DNA of 64,000 nucleotides from SVEL01 sp045126215 (GTDB taxonomy: Bacteria > Bacillota > Clostridia > Lachnospirales > Lachnospiraceae): NCBI GenBank assembly GCA_045126215.1, contig JBGVOD010000013.1, positions 1 through 64,000 on the forward strand. The letters are read 5' to 3'. This document shows positions 1-8,727 of this stretch, piece after piece. Both the position numbers and the translations under genes were made by a program. Under the pieces are notes generated by a model that saw only the letters and a program-made list of their open reading frames with translations, was not told the DNA's origin and ran no database searches. Within the stretch, counting starts at the first letter, position 1; the number at the start of each line of letters is the position of its first letter.

Positions 1-60
1 GTGGATGCATTTATGAACACATTACCAGCATTTTTGAAAACACAACTTCAAGCCGCTTAA
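1..60 (+). CDS. C-terminal end of an unidentified plus-strand gene (partial)
   Basis: The first 60 bases read open in frame 1 for 19 codons and end in TAA; the tail reads MNTLPAFLKTQLQAA. The gene body lies outside the window, so no family can be named. An alternative is chance reading, because 19 codons are weak evidence. It would converge on the minus-strand PH-domain gene. Confidence 0.35.
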   Translation: MDAFMNTLPAFLKTQLQAA

Positions 61-69
61 AGTCTGAAC

Positions 70-114
70 ATTGACAATTGAATAGTTGCCAGGTATTGAA
101 TTTTCAAGGTACAT
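70..114. repeat. Imperfect inverted repeat resembling rRNA-operon spacer sequence
   Basis: The left arm (about 70-92) and right arm (about 93-114) are imperfect inverted copies. The reverse complement of the right arm, TACCTTGAAAATTCAATACC, resembles the left arm and the CTTTGAAAA-type boxes commonly seen around Firmicute rRNA genes. No U-run follows on the plus strand, so it is not a convincing terminator. The rest of 61-187 shows nothing recognisable. Confidence 0.35.
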
Positions 115-187
115 AGCTAAAATTTATGTGCGAAGTTTGAGTAATAAAATAATAATGGACAAAACGTACAAACAAATATAAATATTA

Positions 188-242
188 CAAAAAAGGTGCT
201 ATAAAAAACTTTCCTAAAATAGGCTAGTTTCTAACAGCACCC
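188..242 (-). terminator. Rho-independent terminator of the PH-domain gene
   Basis: On the minus strand a hairpin with outer arms GGTGCT/AGCACC and inner pairs AAACT/AGTTT and CCTA/TAGG is followed by six to seven T (188-194). It lies about 20 bp past the stop codon at 264. Confidence 0.8.
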
Positions 243-263
243 ATCAATTTAATTTACATCAAT

Positions 264-653
264 TTAATTCATATCAAAATCGTCTTCTACTGTATCTCCC
301 ATCATAAATTCTCTTGCAGATACACGATTTTTACGTCTTGCAGCCTCAACAAGATCTGAAATAATCTCTTTTACTTCTCTTGAATTCTTGACTCTCTTTA
401 TGTCAAAGTCAGGTGTTGATTTATCCGAAGATACAATATGAATAGTTCCAAGCTTAAAGATTTTTTCACTAAGCTTTCTATTCAATGTAACGTCAAGAAT
501 TCTATATAATCTTACCTCTTCTTCCTTTGTACTGAAGAAACCAGTTTTTATTATAAGCTTCTCTTCTGTAACAGAATACTTTGTAAAGCTAAGAGGCAAT
601 CCAAATATTGTTCTCTTTCTGTCGAACCATTTTACTTCTGTATTTTCTGCCAT
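264..653 (-). CDS. PH domain-containing protein (bacterial PH / DUF304-like)
   Basis: This is a 129-residue soluble protein with no membrane segment. The central part (about residues 10-105) has the alternating strand pattern of a bacterial pleckstrin-homology domain of the YdbS/YdbT type: WFDRKRTIFGLPLSFTKYSV, then a strand pair ending in RLYRILDV. The tail is charged and acidic. An in-frame ATG 21 bases upstream (672-674) is rejected as the start because a TATAAT box (677-682) lies immediately upstream and would put the transcription start on it. The ATG at 651-653 is preceded by AAAGGTTAGG. Known bacterial PH proteins are often membrane-associated or stress-related; the role here is unknown. 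Transcribed alone, with its own terminator. Confidence 0.75.
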   Translation of the reverse strand: MAENTEVKWFDRKRTIFGLPLSFTKYSVTEEKLIIKTGFFSTKEEEVRLYRILDVTLNRKLSEKIFKLGTIHIVSSDKSTPDFDIKRVKNSREVKEIISDLVEAARRKNRVSAREFMMGDTVEDDFDMN

Positions 654-676
654 ATAAGCACCTAACCTTTCCATCT

Positions 677-682
677 ATTATA
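677..682 (-). promoter_or_regulatory. -10 box of the PH-domain gene
   Basis: A perfect TATAAT on the minus strand, about 24 bases upstream of the chosen ATG. No good -35 hexamer is seen at 16-18 bp, so this rests on the -10 alone. It decides the start codon of the downstream gene. Confidence 0.5.
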
Positions 683-728
683 ATATGATTTAAAGTCAAA
701 AGATATTTTATCACCAACTGATACCTAC

Positions 729-762
729 GAATTGCTCCGTTGCAAAGCAACTTTAGCAATTC
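729..762. terminator. Hairpin after the phosphohexomutase gene
   Basis: Perfect arms GAATTGCT/AGCAATTC with an inner GTTGC/GCAAC stem and AAA loop lie 5 bp past the stop at 768. There is no T-run on either strand, so it may be a weak terminator or a transcript-end stabiliser. Confidence 0.5.
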
Positions 763-767
763 TGGTA

Positions 768-2501
768 TTATAGCATTGAATTAATCATTCCAATAACTTC
801 TTCACCGAGCTTGCTTGAAAGAGCATTTGCATCTTCAAGTGACTTGCCCTTTACACCATAATAGAACTTAACCTTTGGCTCTGTTCCTGATGGTCTTACA
901 CAAAGCCAAGCTCCATCTGTTAAATCATAATATAAAACGTTTGATTTAGGGAGACCTGTTGGCTTAACCTCACCTGTTTCCATATCCTTAATTGTATCAA
1001 GCTTGTAATCTCTTGCAGATGTTACCTTGTATTCACCGAATTTTTCAGGTGTATTTTCTCTTAATGTATTAAGAATATCCTGAATCTTCTGTAAGCCTTC
1101 CTTGCCCTTTAATGTGATAGACTTGATATCATCCTTATAATATCCGTATTTATCGTACATAGCAATCATTGCATCCCACAATGTCATGTTCTTTGTCTTG
1201 TAGTATGCAGCTGCTTCACAAAGTGCCATTGTTGCAACGATAGCATCCTTATCTCTTGCATGTGTACCGATAAGGCAACCATAGCTTTCCTCAAAACCAA
1301 ATAAATATGAGCCCTTACCACTCTGCTCAAATCCAAGAATCTGCTGTCCAATAAACTTGAATCCTGTAAGTACTTCAATAAGTTTTACATTATAATATTT
1401 TGCAATGGCATCTGCCATATTTGTTGTAACAATAGTCTTGATTAAAGCTCCATCTTCAGGTATTCCCTTAAGTTCCTTAATCTGGCTGATTTCATATTCA
1501 GCCAAAAGACATCCTGACATATTACCTGTAAGTGTAATATATTCGCCACTCTTTGTATCCTTAACATAAACACCAAGTCTGTCTGCATCAGGATCTGTAG
1601 CAAGAACTAAGTCTGCATCAACTTCCTTTGCAAGCTTTAATGCAAGTTCAAAAGCTTCTGCTGCCTCTGGATTTGGATAGCTGACTGTTGGGAAGTTTCC
1701 ATCTGGTAATTCCTGCTCTTTTACAACATATACATTTTCAAAGCCAAGCTCTTTAAGTACACGTCTTGCTGGAATATTTCCTGTACCATGAAGTGGTGTA
1801 TAAACAATCTTTAAGTCTTTTGCGGCTGCCTTAATAGCCTCTGGTCTCTTAACCTGCTCTTTAAGCTTTGCCATATATTTATCATCAATATCCGCACCAA
1901 TCACTTCATATAAGCCTGCTTCCACAGCTGACTTCTTGTCCATTGTCTTAACTGTTGCGAAATCTGTAACTGCCTTAACTTCTGCCATAATTCCGCCATC
2001 ATGAGGTGGTGTAATCTGTGCGCCATCCTCCCAATATACTTTGTAACCATTGTATTCTGGTGGATTGTGGCTGGCTGTAATATTAATACCTGCGATACAT
2101 CCTAATTCTCTAACTGCAAATGAAAGCTCTGGTGTTGGTCTTAATGATTCAAACACATATGCTTTAATACCATTTGCTGCCAAGCAAAGTGCTGCTTCAT
2201 CAGCAAATTCCGGTGACATTCTTCTTGAATCAAATGCGATTGCAACGCCCTTCTTTTGTCCGTCTACCTTGATAATGTAGTTTGAAAGACCCTGTGTAGC
2301 TTTTCTAACTGTATATATATTCATACGGTTAACGCCTGCACCAATAACACCTCTAAGTCCAGCTGTACCGAATTCTAATTCAGTATAGAAACGATCTTCA
2401 ATTTCCTTTTCGTTGTCTTTGATTGACATAAGCTCTGCCTTTGTAGCTTCATCAAAATAAGGGTTTTCTAACCATTGATTATAGAGTTCTTTGTAGTTCA
2501 T
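768..2501 (-). CDS. pgcA: Phospho-sugar mutase (alpha-phosphoglucomutase/phosphomannomutase, PgcA-like)
   Basis: The protein (577 residues, close to B. subtilis PgcA) belongs to the alpha-D-phosphohexomutase family, which interconverts hexose 1- and 6-phosphates through a phosphoserine. The signature sites are all present in order: phosphoserine loop TASHNP (142-147, Ser144), metal loop DPDADR (303-308), sugar-binding loop GFEESYG (402-408) and phosphate-binding RPSGTEPK (536-543). The start has an AGGAGGC site upstream. The reaction feeds UDP-glucose and glycolipid synthesis from glucose 6-phosphate; substrate preference between glucose and mannose cannot be read from sequence. It follows the PEGA lipoprotein gene at 24 bp and is probably cotranscribed with it. 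Confidence 0.93.
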   Translation of the reverse strand: MNYKELYNQWLENPYFDEATKAELMSIKDNEKEIEDRFYTELEFGTAGLRGVIGAGVNRMNIYTVRKATQGLSNYIIKVDGQKKGVAIAFDSRRMSPEFADEAALCLAANGIKAYVFESLRPTPELSFAVRELGCIAGINITASHNPPEYNGYKVYWEDGAQITPPHDGGIMAEVKAVTDFATVKTMDKKSAVEAGLYEVIGADIDDKYMAKLKEQVKRPEAIKAAAKDLKIVYTPLHGTGNIPARRVLKELGFENVYVVKEQELPDGNFPTVSYPNPEAAEAFELALKLAKEVDADLVLATDPDADRLGVYVKDTKSGEYITLTGNMSGCLLAEYEISQIKELKGIPEDGALIKTIVTTNMADAIAKYYNVKLIEVLTGFKFIGQQILGFEQSGKGSYLFGFEESYGCLIGTHARDKDAIVATMALCEAAAYYKTKNMTLWDAMIAMYDKYGYYKDDIKSITLKGKEGLQKIQDILNTLRENTPEKFGEYKVTSARDYKLDTIKDMETGEVKPTGLPKSNVLYYDLTDGAWLCVRPSGTEPKVKFYYGVKGKSLEDANALSSKLGEEVIGMINSML

Positions 2502-2525
2502 GTGATAAAATGCCTCCTAATGATT

Positions 2526-3935
2526 TTATTCGCTAAGTGTTTCCAATTCCGGATATGAAAGAAGAATATCCTCAGTCGAATCATCAAATTCAACTGTATA
2601 TACTTTTGATTTATATCCATCCATCATAAGCAAAATATAATGTTTTCCTGATGGCTTAGCAAATCCCACGGCTGCAGTACCCTGCAATGCACCGTCAAGG
2701 TATACCTTTGCTCCAAGTGGCGTCGTAACATATACTCTGTTGTAATAAGTTCCAGCCTTCCTCATATAGTTTGATGTTGTTCCACTTTCACTGCCTGTTC
2801 CATCAGATGCAGTTGTTGTTTCGGATTCACTACTACCTGATGTTGTAGTTTCCTCCGAAGGACTGGTGGTTTCAGGAGTAGAAGTTGTTGTTTCCTGTTC
2901 CCCAGACATATCTATATTAATAGTCGTATACAATGCTGCGACTGTAATATACTTTTCATAATCATCATAATTATTTGACGTTACTTTAATATAATGTTTT
3001 CCATATGGAAGATCAACGACAGCTTCATATTCTGTTCTATTGCCATCCACATATAAAAGAGCCTCCGCATCATCCGGTCCAATGTTGAATTTTACAGCTC
3101 CATATTTTTTTGCAGCTGCTTGAAACTCGCTTAGGCTGACTGTAATCTCTTCGTCTCTTTTTACTGTTATTTCCTTTGTACCACCCGTACCACCTTTTGT
3201 TGCGGTTAAATTATATGTGCCTTCAGGTGCCACTAATACCATATCATCCTGTATCTCTGTAATGACATGGTCACCAAGCTCTATTAAGCCTCCAATAAAA
3301 TTAGTCTCATCAGCTAATCTTACATAACCATGACCTTTCTTTACGAGAATTGACTTTACGTTAGTTCCTATACCTTTTACAGCAAGCTCATCTACATCAG
3401 TTATCTCTTCAATTGTAATATCCCGTCCATCTGACTTTACAACAACATTGCTGTCTAATACATACTGGGAATTTCCAATTGTAATCTTTCTGTGTTCATA
3501 GTTTATGCTAAAGTTTGTAACTGATTCATTTCTAAAAGCAGATGAACTCTCTTCCATCTGAATGAGCTTTTGTCCGCCTGCTACATAATAGACATCAACA
3601 ATCTCGCCAAGGTCAATCTGACTAATCAAAAGCTCCGAACCATTTTTGCTTTTAAAACGTGTTCCACCTGAATATGTCAAATCGTATACTGAATTGTTAT
3701 TCAGACTTTTAAAAGTTATGGTTGTTTTATTGGTATCAATATTAGTAACTATCGCTAAATCCGTGGCATTGTATCTTGTGGACTCTTCAGTAGTTTCAGT
3801 CGCCTTTGAAGGTCCGTTAATCCCGGCCACTTCTCTGCCATCTGTAGTCCCGCCTCCACTTTTGCATGAAAGAAGAGTGAATGCAACACACATTGAAAGT
3901 AATACAAAGTATATGACTTTTCTATTAAATGACAT
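2526..3935 (-). CDS. Lipoprotein with two PEGA domains
   Basis: The 469-residue protein starts with an N-terminal membrane segment ending in the lipobox LLSC (Cys24), so it should be lipid-anchored on the outer face of the membrane. The middle is beta-rich and unassigned. Two PEGA-type domains follow, about 283-340 (with DLPYGKHYIKV) and 400-452 (with KPSGKHYILLMMDGYK), separated by a Thr/Ser/Glu-rich linker (about 347-387). PEGA domains occur in surface-layer and envelope proteins. The ATG at 3933-3935 is chosen because GAAGGAGG precedes it by a normal spacing; an upstream ATG at 3968 lies on the transcription start. Function unknown; a cell-envelope role is inferred. Confidence 0.8.
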   Translation of the reverse strand: MSFNRKVIYFVLLSMCVAFTLLSCKSGGGTTDGREVAGINGPSKATETTEESTRYNATDLAIVTNIDTNKTTITFKSLNNNSVYDLTYSGGTRFKSKNGSELLISQIDLGEIVDVYYVAGGQKLIQMEESSSAFRNESVTNFSINYEHRKITIGNSQYVLDSNVVVKSDGRDITIEEITDVDELAVKGIGTNVKSILVKKGHGYVRLADETNFIGGLIELGDHVITEIQDDMVLVAPEGTYNLTATKGGTGGTKEITVKRDEEITVSLSEFQAAAKKYGAVKFNIGPDDAEALLYVDGNRTEYEAVVDLPYGKHYIKVTSNNYDDYEKYITVAALYTTINIDMSGEQETTTSTPETTSPSEETTTSGSSESETTTASDGTGSESGTTSNYMRKAGTYYNRVYVTTPLGAKVYLDGALQGTAAVGFAKPSGKHYILLMMDGYKSKVYTVEFDDSTEDILLSYPELETLSE

Positions 3936-3971
3936 AATGCCTCCTTCGTCATATAAACCGTACCCCAATGT

Positions 3972-3999
3972 ATTATAATATATTATAAAAAAAAATCAA
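3972..3999 (-). promoter_or_regulatory. Promoter of the PEGA lipoprotein-pgcA unit
   Basis: On the minus strand TTGATT, a 16-bp AT-rich spacer and a perfect TATAAT (3972-3977) lie between the end of the CotS-like gene and the lipoprotein ATG, giving a leader of about 30 bases. Confidence 0.6.
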
Positions 4000-4002
4000 A
4001 TA

Positions 4003-4998
4003 CTAAAAATTCCACAAATTTACTATAAATTGCTCTTTTTTATCCTGTTGTTCATAAACTTTATTCATTTTTAATACATTTCTCTCAAACAGCTGGCTCT
4101 TACTGCTATTATAATATTGGTTTAGAACCTTCCAGAACTTTTCAGGATACATAAGCATTACTTTCATAATTTGTTTTTCGTCATCAGATATTTTCTTAAT
4201 ATCATTATAGCTTTTCACAATTTTGCGTCCCAGTTCCACATTCCAGTCATGCTTTTCAAGTATTTTCCTAATGTAAAAATATAAATCTTTTATCTGTATT
4301 CCCGTACCAGCATTCTCAAAATCAATAACATGTACTTTTCCATTTCCAATTAATACCGTATGATGATTGTATTCCCCATGGCATACACAGCCATGCATAT
4401 GTGCTGCTTCTTCCAGTTCCTCATACTTTGTACTTTTAAGTTTTTCTGTTGATTCTATTGCTATTTCAATATATGAACCTATATTGCTATATATATTCTG
4501 CTCAAATTTATTCTTTTGTTTTCTTGTACGAAGAAAATTTCTAATTCTTTTCAATTCAACATTATGCCTCTCATATTCGCATATTATGTTTTCACTTTTT
4601 GGCAATCTGAAAGTATTCTGCCCATTCTTTTCCCTATAAACATCCTGTAGTTCGATATGTAGTTTTGCAAGAGTTTTGGCACCTGCTTCGATATCTTTTA
4701 TCGATTTTATGTCAAAAGTTCCTTCTTTTATACTTCGTTTTAAAATATATTTGTCCTCATACTCATCTACTGTGACAAGATTGCCTTCTTTGTTTCTAAT
4801 ATATTCATCTCCAGATATAGAAGTCTTTTTTACCAACTGTTCTATAGCTTCAGCTTTTTCTATACTTCCTTTTAAAAAATACAGCTTATATATACTTGAA
4901 TTGTCCGTATTATCAAAATAGATTTGATATCCTCTTCCTTTAATATTTTTGTCAGAATCTATATTATATTTTAAAATCACCTCTTCATTTATATCCAT
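4003..4998 (-). CDS. CotS/YsxE-like protein, aminoglycoside-phosphotransferase fold with altered active site
   Basis: The 331-residue protein resembles the CotS family of spore-coat-associated kinase-fold proteins. A helical N-lobe precedes the C-lobe motif CHGEYNHHT (206-214), then VIDFENA (224-230). In active members of the APH fold the first motif is HGDxxxxN and the second contains D-[FIW]-[DE]. Here the catalytic Asp is Glu209 and the metal-binding Asn is Thr214, so phosphotransfer is doubtful. CotS homologues act in spore coat assembly; no other spore gene is adjacent, so this role is inferred by family only. Its ribosome site lies inside the terminator hairpin of the preceding cca gene. 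Confidence 0.7.
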   Translation of the reverse strand: MDINEEVILKYNIDSDKNIKGRGYQIYFDNTDNSSIYKLYFLKGSIEKAEAIEQLVKKTSISGDEYIRNKEGNLVTVDEYEDKYILKRSIKEGTFDIKSIKDIEAGAKTLAKLHIELQDVYREKNGQNTFRLPKSENIICEYERHNVELKRIRNFLRTRKQKNKFEQNIYSNIGSYIEIAIESTEKLKSTKYEELEEAAHMHGCVCHGEYNHHTVLIGNGKVHVIDFENAGTGIQIKDLYFYIRKILEKHDWNVELGRKIVKSYNDIKKISDDEKQIMKVMLMYPEKFWKVLNQYYNSSKSQLFERNVLKMNKVYEQQDKKEQFIVNLWNF

Positions 4999-5039
4999 AA
5001 AAAACCCTCCATACTAATTGTAATATATAGTATGAAGGG
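4999..5039 (-). terminator. Terminator of cca that also contains the ribosome site of the next gene
   Basis: Minus-strand arms CCCTTCATACT and AGTATGGAGGG (5029-5039 and 5005-5015) form 11 pairs with one G-U, followed by six T (4999-5004) and then directly by the ATG at 4996-4998. The GGAGGG of the 3' arm is at ideal distance to be the ribosome-binding site of the CotS-like gene. Confidence 0.8.
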
Positions 5040-5045
5040 CATATA

Positions 5046-6332
5046 TTATTTATGACATACATTCAAGTCATCTATTTTATTTTTTGCAAGTCTGATAAGA
5101 GTTTCACTGTCATTCAATTCTGAATATTCTATAACCTCATTAAACAGATATTTAAGTATCTCTCCTATCATCTTTCCATCTTGTACGCCAAGATTCTTAA
5201 GGTCATTCCCTTTTATACACATATCAGCCATTGATACGCACTGACCTTCCTCAATTATCTTTTTATACAAACATTTTATTTTATTAAGTTCTTCAATATC
5301 CATATCGGATTCCTGACTCAGAATCAATCCTTCTCTATATGGAAGATAGTATTCTCCAAAAATATCTTTTCCTATATCAACAATGGCTCTGCGAATCTTT
5401 CCTTCATCAGATATAAGCCTATAATTTCTGTTATTCACCAGCATTGATACAATCTTGATAGTTTTGTTATCCATCTTCAGATTACGAAGAACTTTTTCCG
5501 GATTGTTCTCAAATGTTAGCAATCCGGCATATCTAAGGTATGAGCTATTTTCAAGCGCTTCCATTATATTAGCAACTCTTTCAAATAACTCCTCCTTGCT
5601 ATACTTATTGTCTTTTGGGACAATATCAGCTTCATCATCACCTAATACAGATTCTTTGAATATATATTTTGACAAGCCTTGTCTGTATATATCCTTGATT
5701 CTGTCCGGATGGTCTGATGTAATCAGTTTTGTAAGTTCTGATTGAATACGTTCAACACTAATCAGACTAAGATTTGGAGCAATTTTCTTTATCGCAGCAT
5801 ATGTATTCTCCTCAATGCTAAAATCAAGCTTTGCAGCGAATCGAATAGCTCTTAATATTCTAAGAGCATCTTCATTAAACCTTTCTTCTGCAACACCCAC
5901 ACATCTAATGATATGATTTTCAAGATCTGACACTCCGCCAAATTCATCTATTATTCCATCCTCATCATTATATGCCATAGCATTTATGGTAAAATCTCTT
6001 CTCTTCAAATCCTCTATAAGATTACTTGTGAATACAACTTCTTTTGGATGACGTCCATCTGTATACTCACCATCTATACGGTATGTTGTTATTTCATATC
6101 CGATATGGTCTCGCATAACTGTTACAGTACCATGTTTTATGCCTGTATCTATAGTTCTGTTAAAAATAGCTTTGACCTCTTCCGGCTTCGCTGACGTGGT
6201 AATATCCCAGTCGTGTGGGGTAAGTCCCAAAACGGCATCTCTTACACAGCCTCCTACAGCAAAAGCTTCATATCCACTCTCATTTAGCTTGCCGATTATG
6301 TATGCTACATTCTTTGGTACTTTAATCTTAAT
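5046..6332 (-). CDS. cca: CCA tRNA nucleotidyltransferase
   Basis: This class II nucleotidyltransferase adds or repairs the 3' CCA end of tRNAs. The polymerase head shows AVGGCVRDAVLG followed by the metal-binding pair in HDWD, then RRDFTINAMAY and RILRAIRFAAKLDF, the standard order in CCA-adding enzymes. The C-terminal half is helical and diverged. The start is uncertain. The usual family N-terminus corresponds to KIKVPKNVAYII, and no ATG, GTG or TTG lies there; an ATT codon at 6330-6332, preceded by GGGGAAAAG and overlapping the proS stop as ATTAA, fits both homology and spacing. An ATG at 6381-6383 inside proS would add 17 residues without a good ribosome site. It ends at the terminator shared with the next gene. 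Confidence 0.9.
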   Translation of the reverse strand: MKIKVPKNVAYIIGKLNESGYEAFAVGGCVRDAVLGLTPHDWDITTSAKPEEVKAIFNRTIDTGIKHGTVTVMRDHIGYEITTYRIDGEYTDGRHPKEVVFTSNLIEDLKRRDFTINAMAYNDEDGIIDEFGGVSDLENHIIRCVGVAEERFNEDALRILRAIRFAAKLDFSIEENTYAAIKKIAPNLSLISVERIQSELTKLITSDHPDRIKDIYRQGLSKYIFKESVLGDDEADIVPKDNKYSKEELFERVANIMEALENSSYLRYAGLLTFENNPEKVLRNLKMDNKTIKIVSMLVNNRNYRLISDEGKIRRAIVDIGKDIFGEYYLPYREGLILSQESDMDIEELNKIKCLYKKIIEEGQCVSMADMCIKGNDLKNLGVQDGKMIGEILKYLFNEVIEYSELNDSETLIRLAKNKIDDLNVCHK

Positions 6333-7764
6333 AAGCTTTTCCCCAATATACCATTGCTTTTGCAGGCTTTCCACAACATACACACTTGTCGCTTAACTGT
6401 TCCTGTTCAAATGGCATACATCTAGAAGTTGCTGTAGTATCTTCTTTTATCTTGTTTTCACACTCAACATCACCACACCACATTGCCTTAATAAATCCCG
6501 GCTTATTTGCAACAGCATCCTTAAACTCATCATATGTAATAGCTATAGTTGTATGTGCGTCTCTATGTGCTCTGGCTTTTTCAAGAAGGCTCTTCTGAAC
6601 ATCTACAAGAAGTTCTGCAACCTTGCTGTCAATCTCATCAAGTGAAACTGTATATTTCTCTCTTGTATCACGACGAACGATAACTGCCTGATTAGCTTCA
6701 ATATCCTTTGGTCCGATTTCTACACGAAGAGGAATACCTCTCATCTCCTGCTCTGAGAACTTGAATCCAGGAGTCTTGTCACTATCGTCAACCTTTACTC
6801 TTGCCACTTTTGAAAGCTTTTCCTTAAGTTCAGCTGCCTTTTCAAGCACGCCTTCCTTCTTCTGCATAATAGGGATAATCATTACCTGTGTTGGTGCAAC
6901 CTTTGGTGGTAAAACAAGACCACTATTATCACCATGTACCATAATAACAGCACCAATAAGACGTGTTGTCATACCCCATGATGTCTGATGTACATATTTA
7001 AGTTTATTATCCTTGTCTGTATACTGAATATCAAAAGCTTTTGCAAATCCATCACCAAAGTTATGGCTTGTACCAGACTGAAGTGCCTTTCCATCATGCA
7101 TTAACGCTTCAATAGTATATGTAGCTTCTGCACCTGCGAACTTCTCTTTGTCTGTCTTTCTACCCTTAATCATTGGAATAGCAAGTATTTCTTCACAGAA
7201 ATCAGCGTATAAGTTAAGCATCTGTATTGTTCTCTCTTCTGCTTCTTCTGCTGTAGCGTGAGCTGTGTGACCTTCCTGCCACAAGAATTCTGTTGTTCTA
7301 AGAAATGGTCTTGTTGTCTTTTCCCAACGGCATACTGAACACCACTGATTGTATAGCTTTGGTAAATCTCTATATGACTGTACAATATTTGAATATAAAT
7401 CACAGAATAATGTTTCAGATGTTGGTCTTACACACATTCTTTCTGCAAGAGGTTCGCTGCCGCCATGTGTTACCCATGCAACCTCCGGAGCAAATCCTTC
7501 TACGTGATCTTTTTCTTTATTTAATAAACTTTCAGGAATGAACATTGGCATATAAACATTTTCAACACCAGTTTCCTTGAATCTGGCATCAAGTTCCTTC
7601 TGTATCATTTCCCAAATAGCATATCCGCTCGGTCTTAAAATCATGCAACCTTTTACACTTGAATACTCGATGAGTTCTGCTTTCTTTACAACATCTGTGT
7701 ACCATTGTGCAAAATCATCTTCCATTGAAGTAATAGCTTCTACTAATTTCTTGTCGTTTGCCAT
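6328..7764 (-). CDS. proS: Prolyl-tRNA synthetase (short, eukaryote/archaeal-like type)
   Basis: The 478-residue class II synthetase charges tRNA-Pro. Motif 2 is visible around RPTSETLFCDLY and RTTEFLWQEGHTAHAT, and motif 3 around TSWGMTTRLIGAVIM; there is no INS editing domain. The C-terminal domain ends in MVYWGKAY after paired cysteines (CVCCGKPA), as in the short ProRS group. An upstream ATG (7797) would add 11 residues, but AGAGGT lies between the two candidates at the right distance for the ATG at 7762-7764, so the shorter form is chosen. The stop overlaps the proposed ATT start of cca, suggesting translational coupling. Confidence 0.95.
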   Translation of the reverse strand: MANDKKLVEAITSMEDDFAQWYTDVVKKAELIEYSSVKGCMILRPSGYAIWEMIQKELDARFKETGVENVYMPMFIPESLLNKEKDHVEGFAPEVAWVTHGGSEPLAERMCVRPTSETLFCDLYSNIVQSYRDLPKLYNQWCSVCRWEKTTRPFLRTTEFLWQEGHTAHATAEEAEERTIQMLNLYADFCEEILAIPMIKGRKTDKEKFAGAEATYTIEALMHDGKALQSGTSHNFGDGFAKAFDIQYTDKDNKLKYVHQTSWGMTTRLIGAVIMVHGDNSGLVLPPKVAPTQVMIIPIMQKKEGVLEKAAELKEKLSKVARVKVDDSDKTPGFKFSEQEMRGIPLRVEIGPKDIEANQAVIVRRDTREKYTVSLDEIDSKVAELLVDVQKSLLEKARAHRDAHTTIAITYDEFKDAVANKPGFIKAMWCGDVECENKIKEDTTATSRCMPFEQEQLSDKCVCCGKPAKAMVYWGKAY

Positions 7765-7834
7765 TTCTTTACCTCTTTCTATATATTTTTCTACCATCTT
7801 AATAGTTTACAAGAGCCTTTGTAAAAATGCAAGA

Positions 7835-8539
7835 TTAATATGTATTATTAAAGATACTATTCTTAGGAATTATCTCAAAGTTCATTCTTTTTCCCGTGAT
7901 AGGATGATTAAATATAAGCTTATAAGAACAAAGAGCAACTCCCTCTCTCTCATTATTTTCTTTTGCAGATGTATTATATCGCATATCACCGTACAGGGGT
8001 GCCTCAATCCCGGCAAACTGTACTCTTATCTGATGGTGACGTCCTGTTAACAGCTCTATATCCACCACATACAATTCTCTTGATCTGAATTCAATCTTAT
8101 TCTCAATTTTGTATCTGAGAATTGCCTTTTTTGCATCCTTCTGGTCCGTATCAAAAGGCACAATTTTTGAAGTGTTTGTTTTCTTATGACGAAGAAGCAT
8201 ATTCTCTAATGTGATATATTCTTCGCCCTCATTTTTCAGTTGCTTTGGCTCTTTTGTAAGTATTGCCTTATAATATTTCTTGGTTGTTTTATTTGAAATA
8301 TCATTTGATAGTATCGCCGCTGCCTTTTTATTCAGTGCATACACCATCACCCCTGCTACCGGTTTATCAAGTCTGTGAACTACATGCAATCCTTCATACG
8401 CAATGTTATTCTCATGAAGGTAATTTCTAAGAAGACTCATCATATCAAGTGATGCTCCTCTTTCTTCGCTTGATGCAACCCCCGCAGGCTTTTCCACAAC
8501 AACTATATCTTTGTCACAGTATAAAATATCTATTTTCAT
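7835..8539 (-). CDS. RluA-family RNA pseudouridine synthase
   Basis: The 234-residue enzyme isomerises uridine to pseudouridine in rRNA or tRNA. The catalytic motif HRLDKPVAG contains Asp58, and the conserved LLTGRHHQIRVQF block with the following YGDMRY element is present. There is no N-terminal S4 domain, so this is a short RluA-type form whose target site cannot be told from sequence. It is 37 bp upstream of the proS reading frame and may share its transcript. Confidence 0.9.
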   Translation of the reverse strand: MKIDILYCDKDIVVVEKPAGVASSEERGASLDMMSLLRNYLHENNIAYEGLHVVHRLDKPVAGVMVYALNKKAAAILSNDISNKTTKKYYKAILTKEPKQLKNEGEEYITLENMLLRHKKTNTSKIVPFDTDQKDAKKAILRYKIENKIEFRSRELYVVDIELLTGRHHQIRVQFAGIEAPLYGDMRYNTSAKENNEREGVALCSYKLIFNHPITGKRMNFEIIPKNSIFNNTY

Positions 8540-8727
8540 AATGTTTTCCTTTATTTATTCTATCAATCAATACATCAAATATCTCTGATTTAAATTCACT
8601 CTTGCAAAAATACATTACCATATCCATCAAAAAAATGTCTACATATTCCATGTGAATATATAAAATTTTTTCTGTAAACAATATATATGTAACCTATTCA
8701 TTACCATCAACACAGCAAAGGAATAAT

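Noticed and set aside
7765..7797. Upstream ATG extension of proS by 11 residues
   Set aside because: The ribosome site AGAGGT lies inside this extension, so it is leader, not coding.
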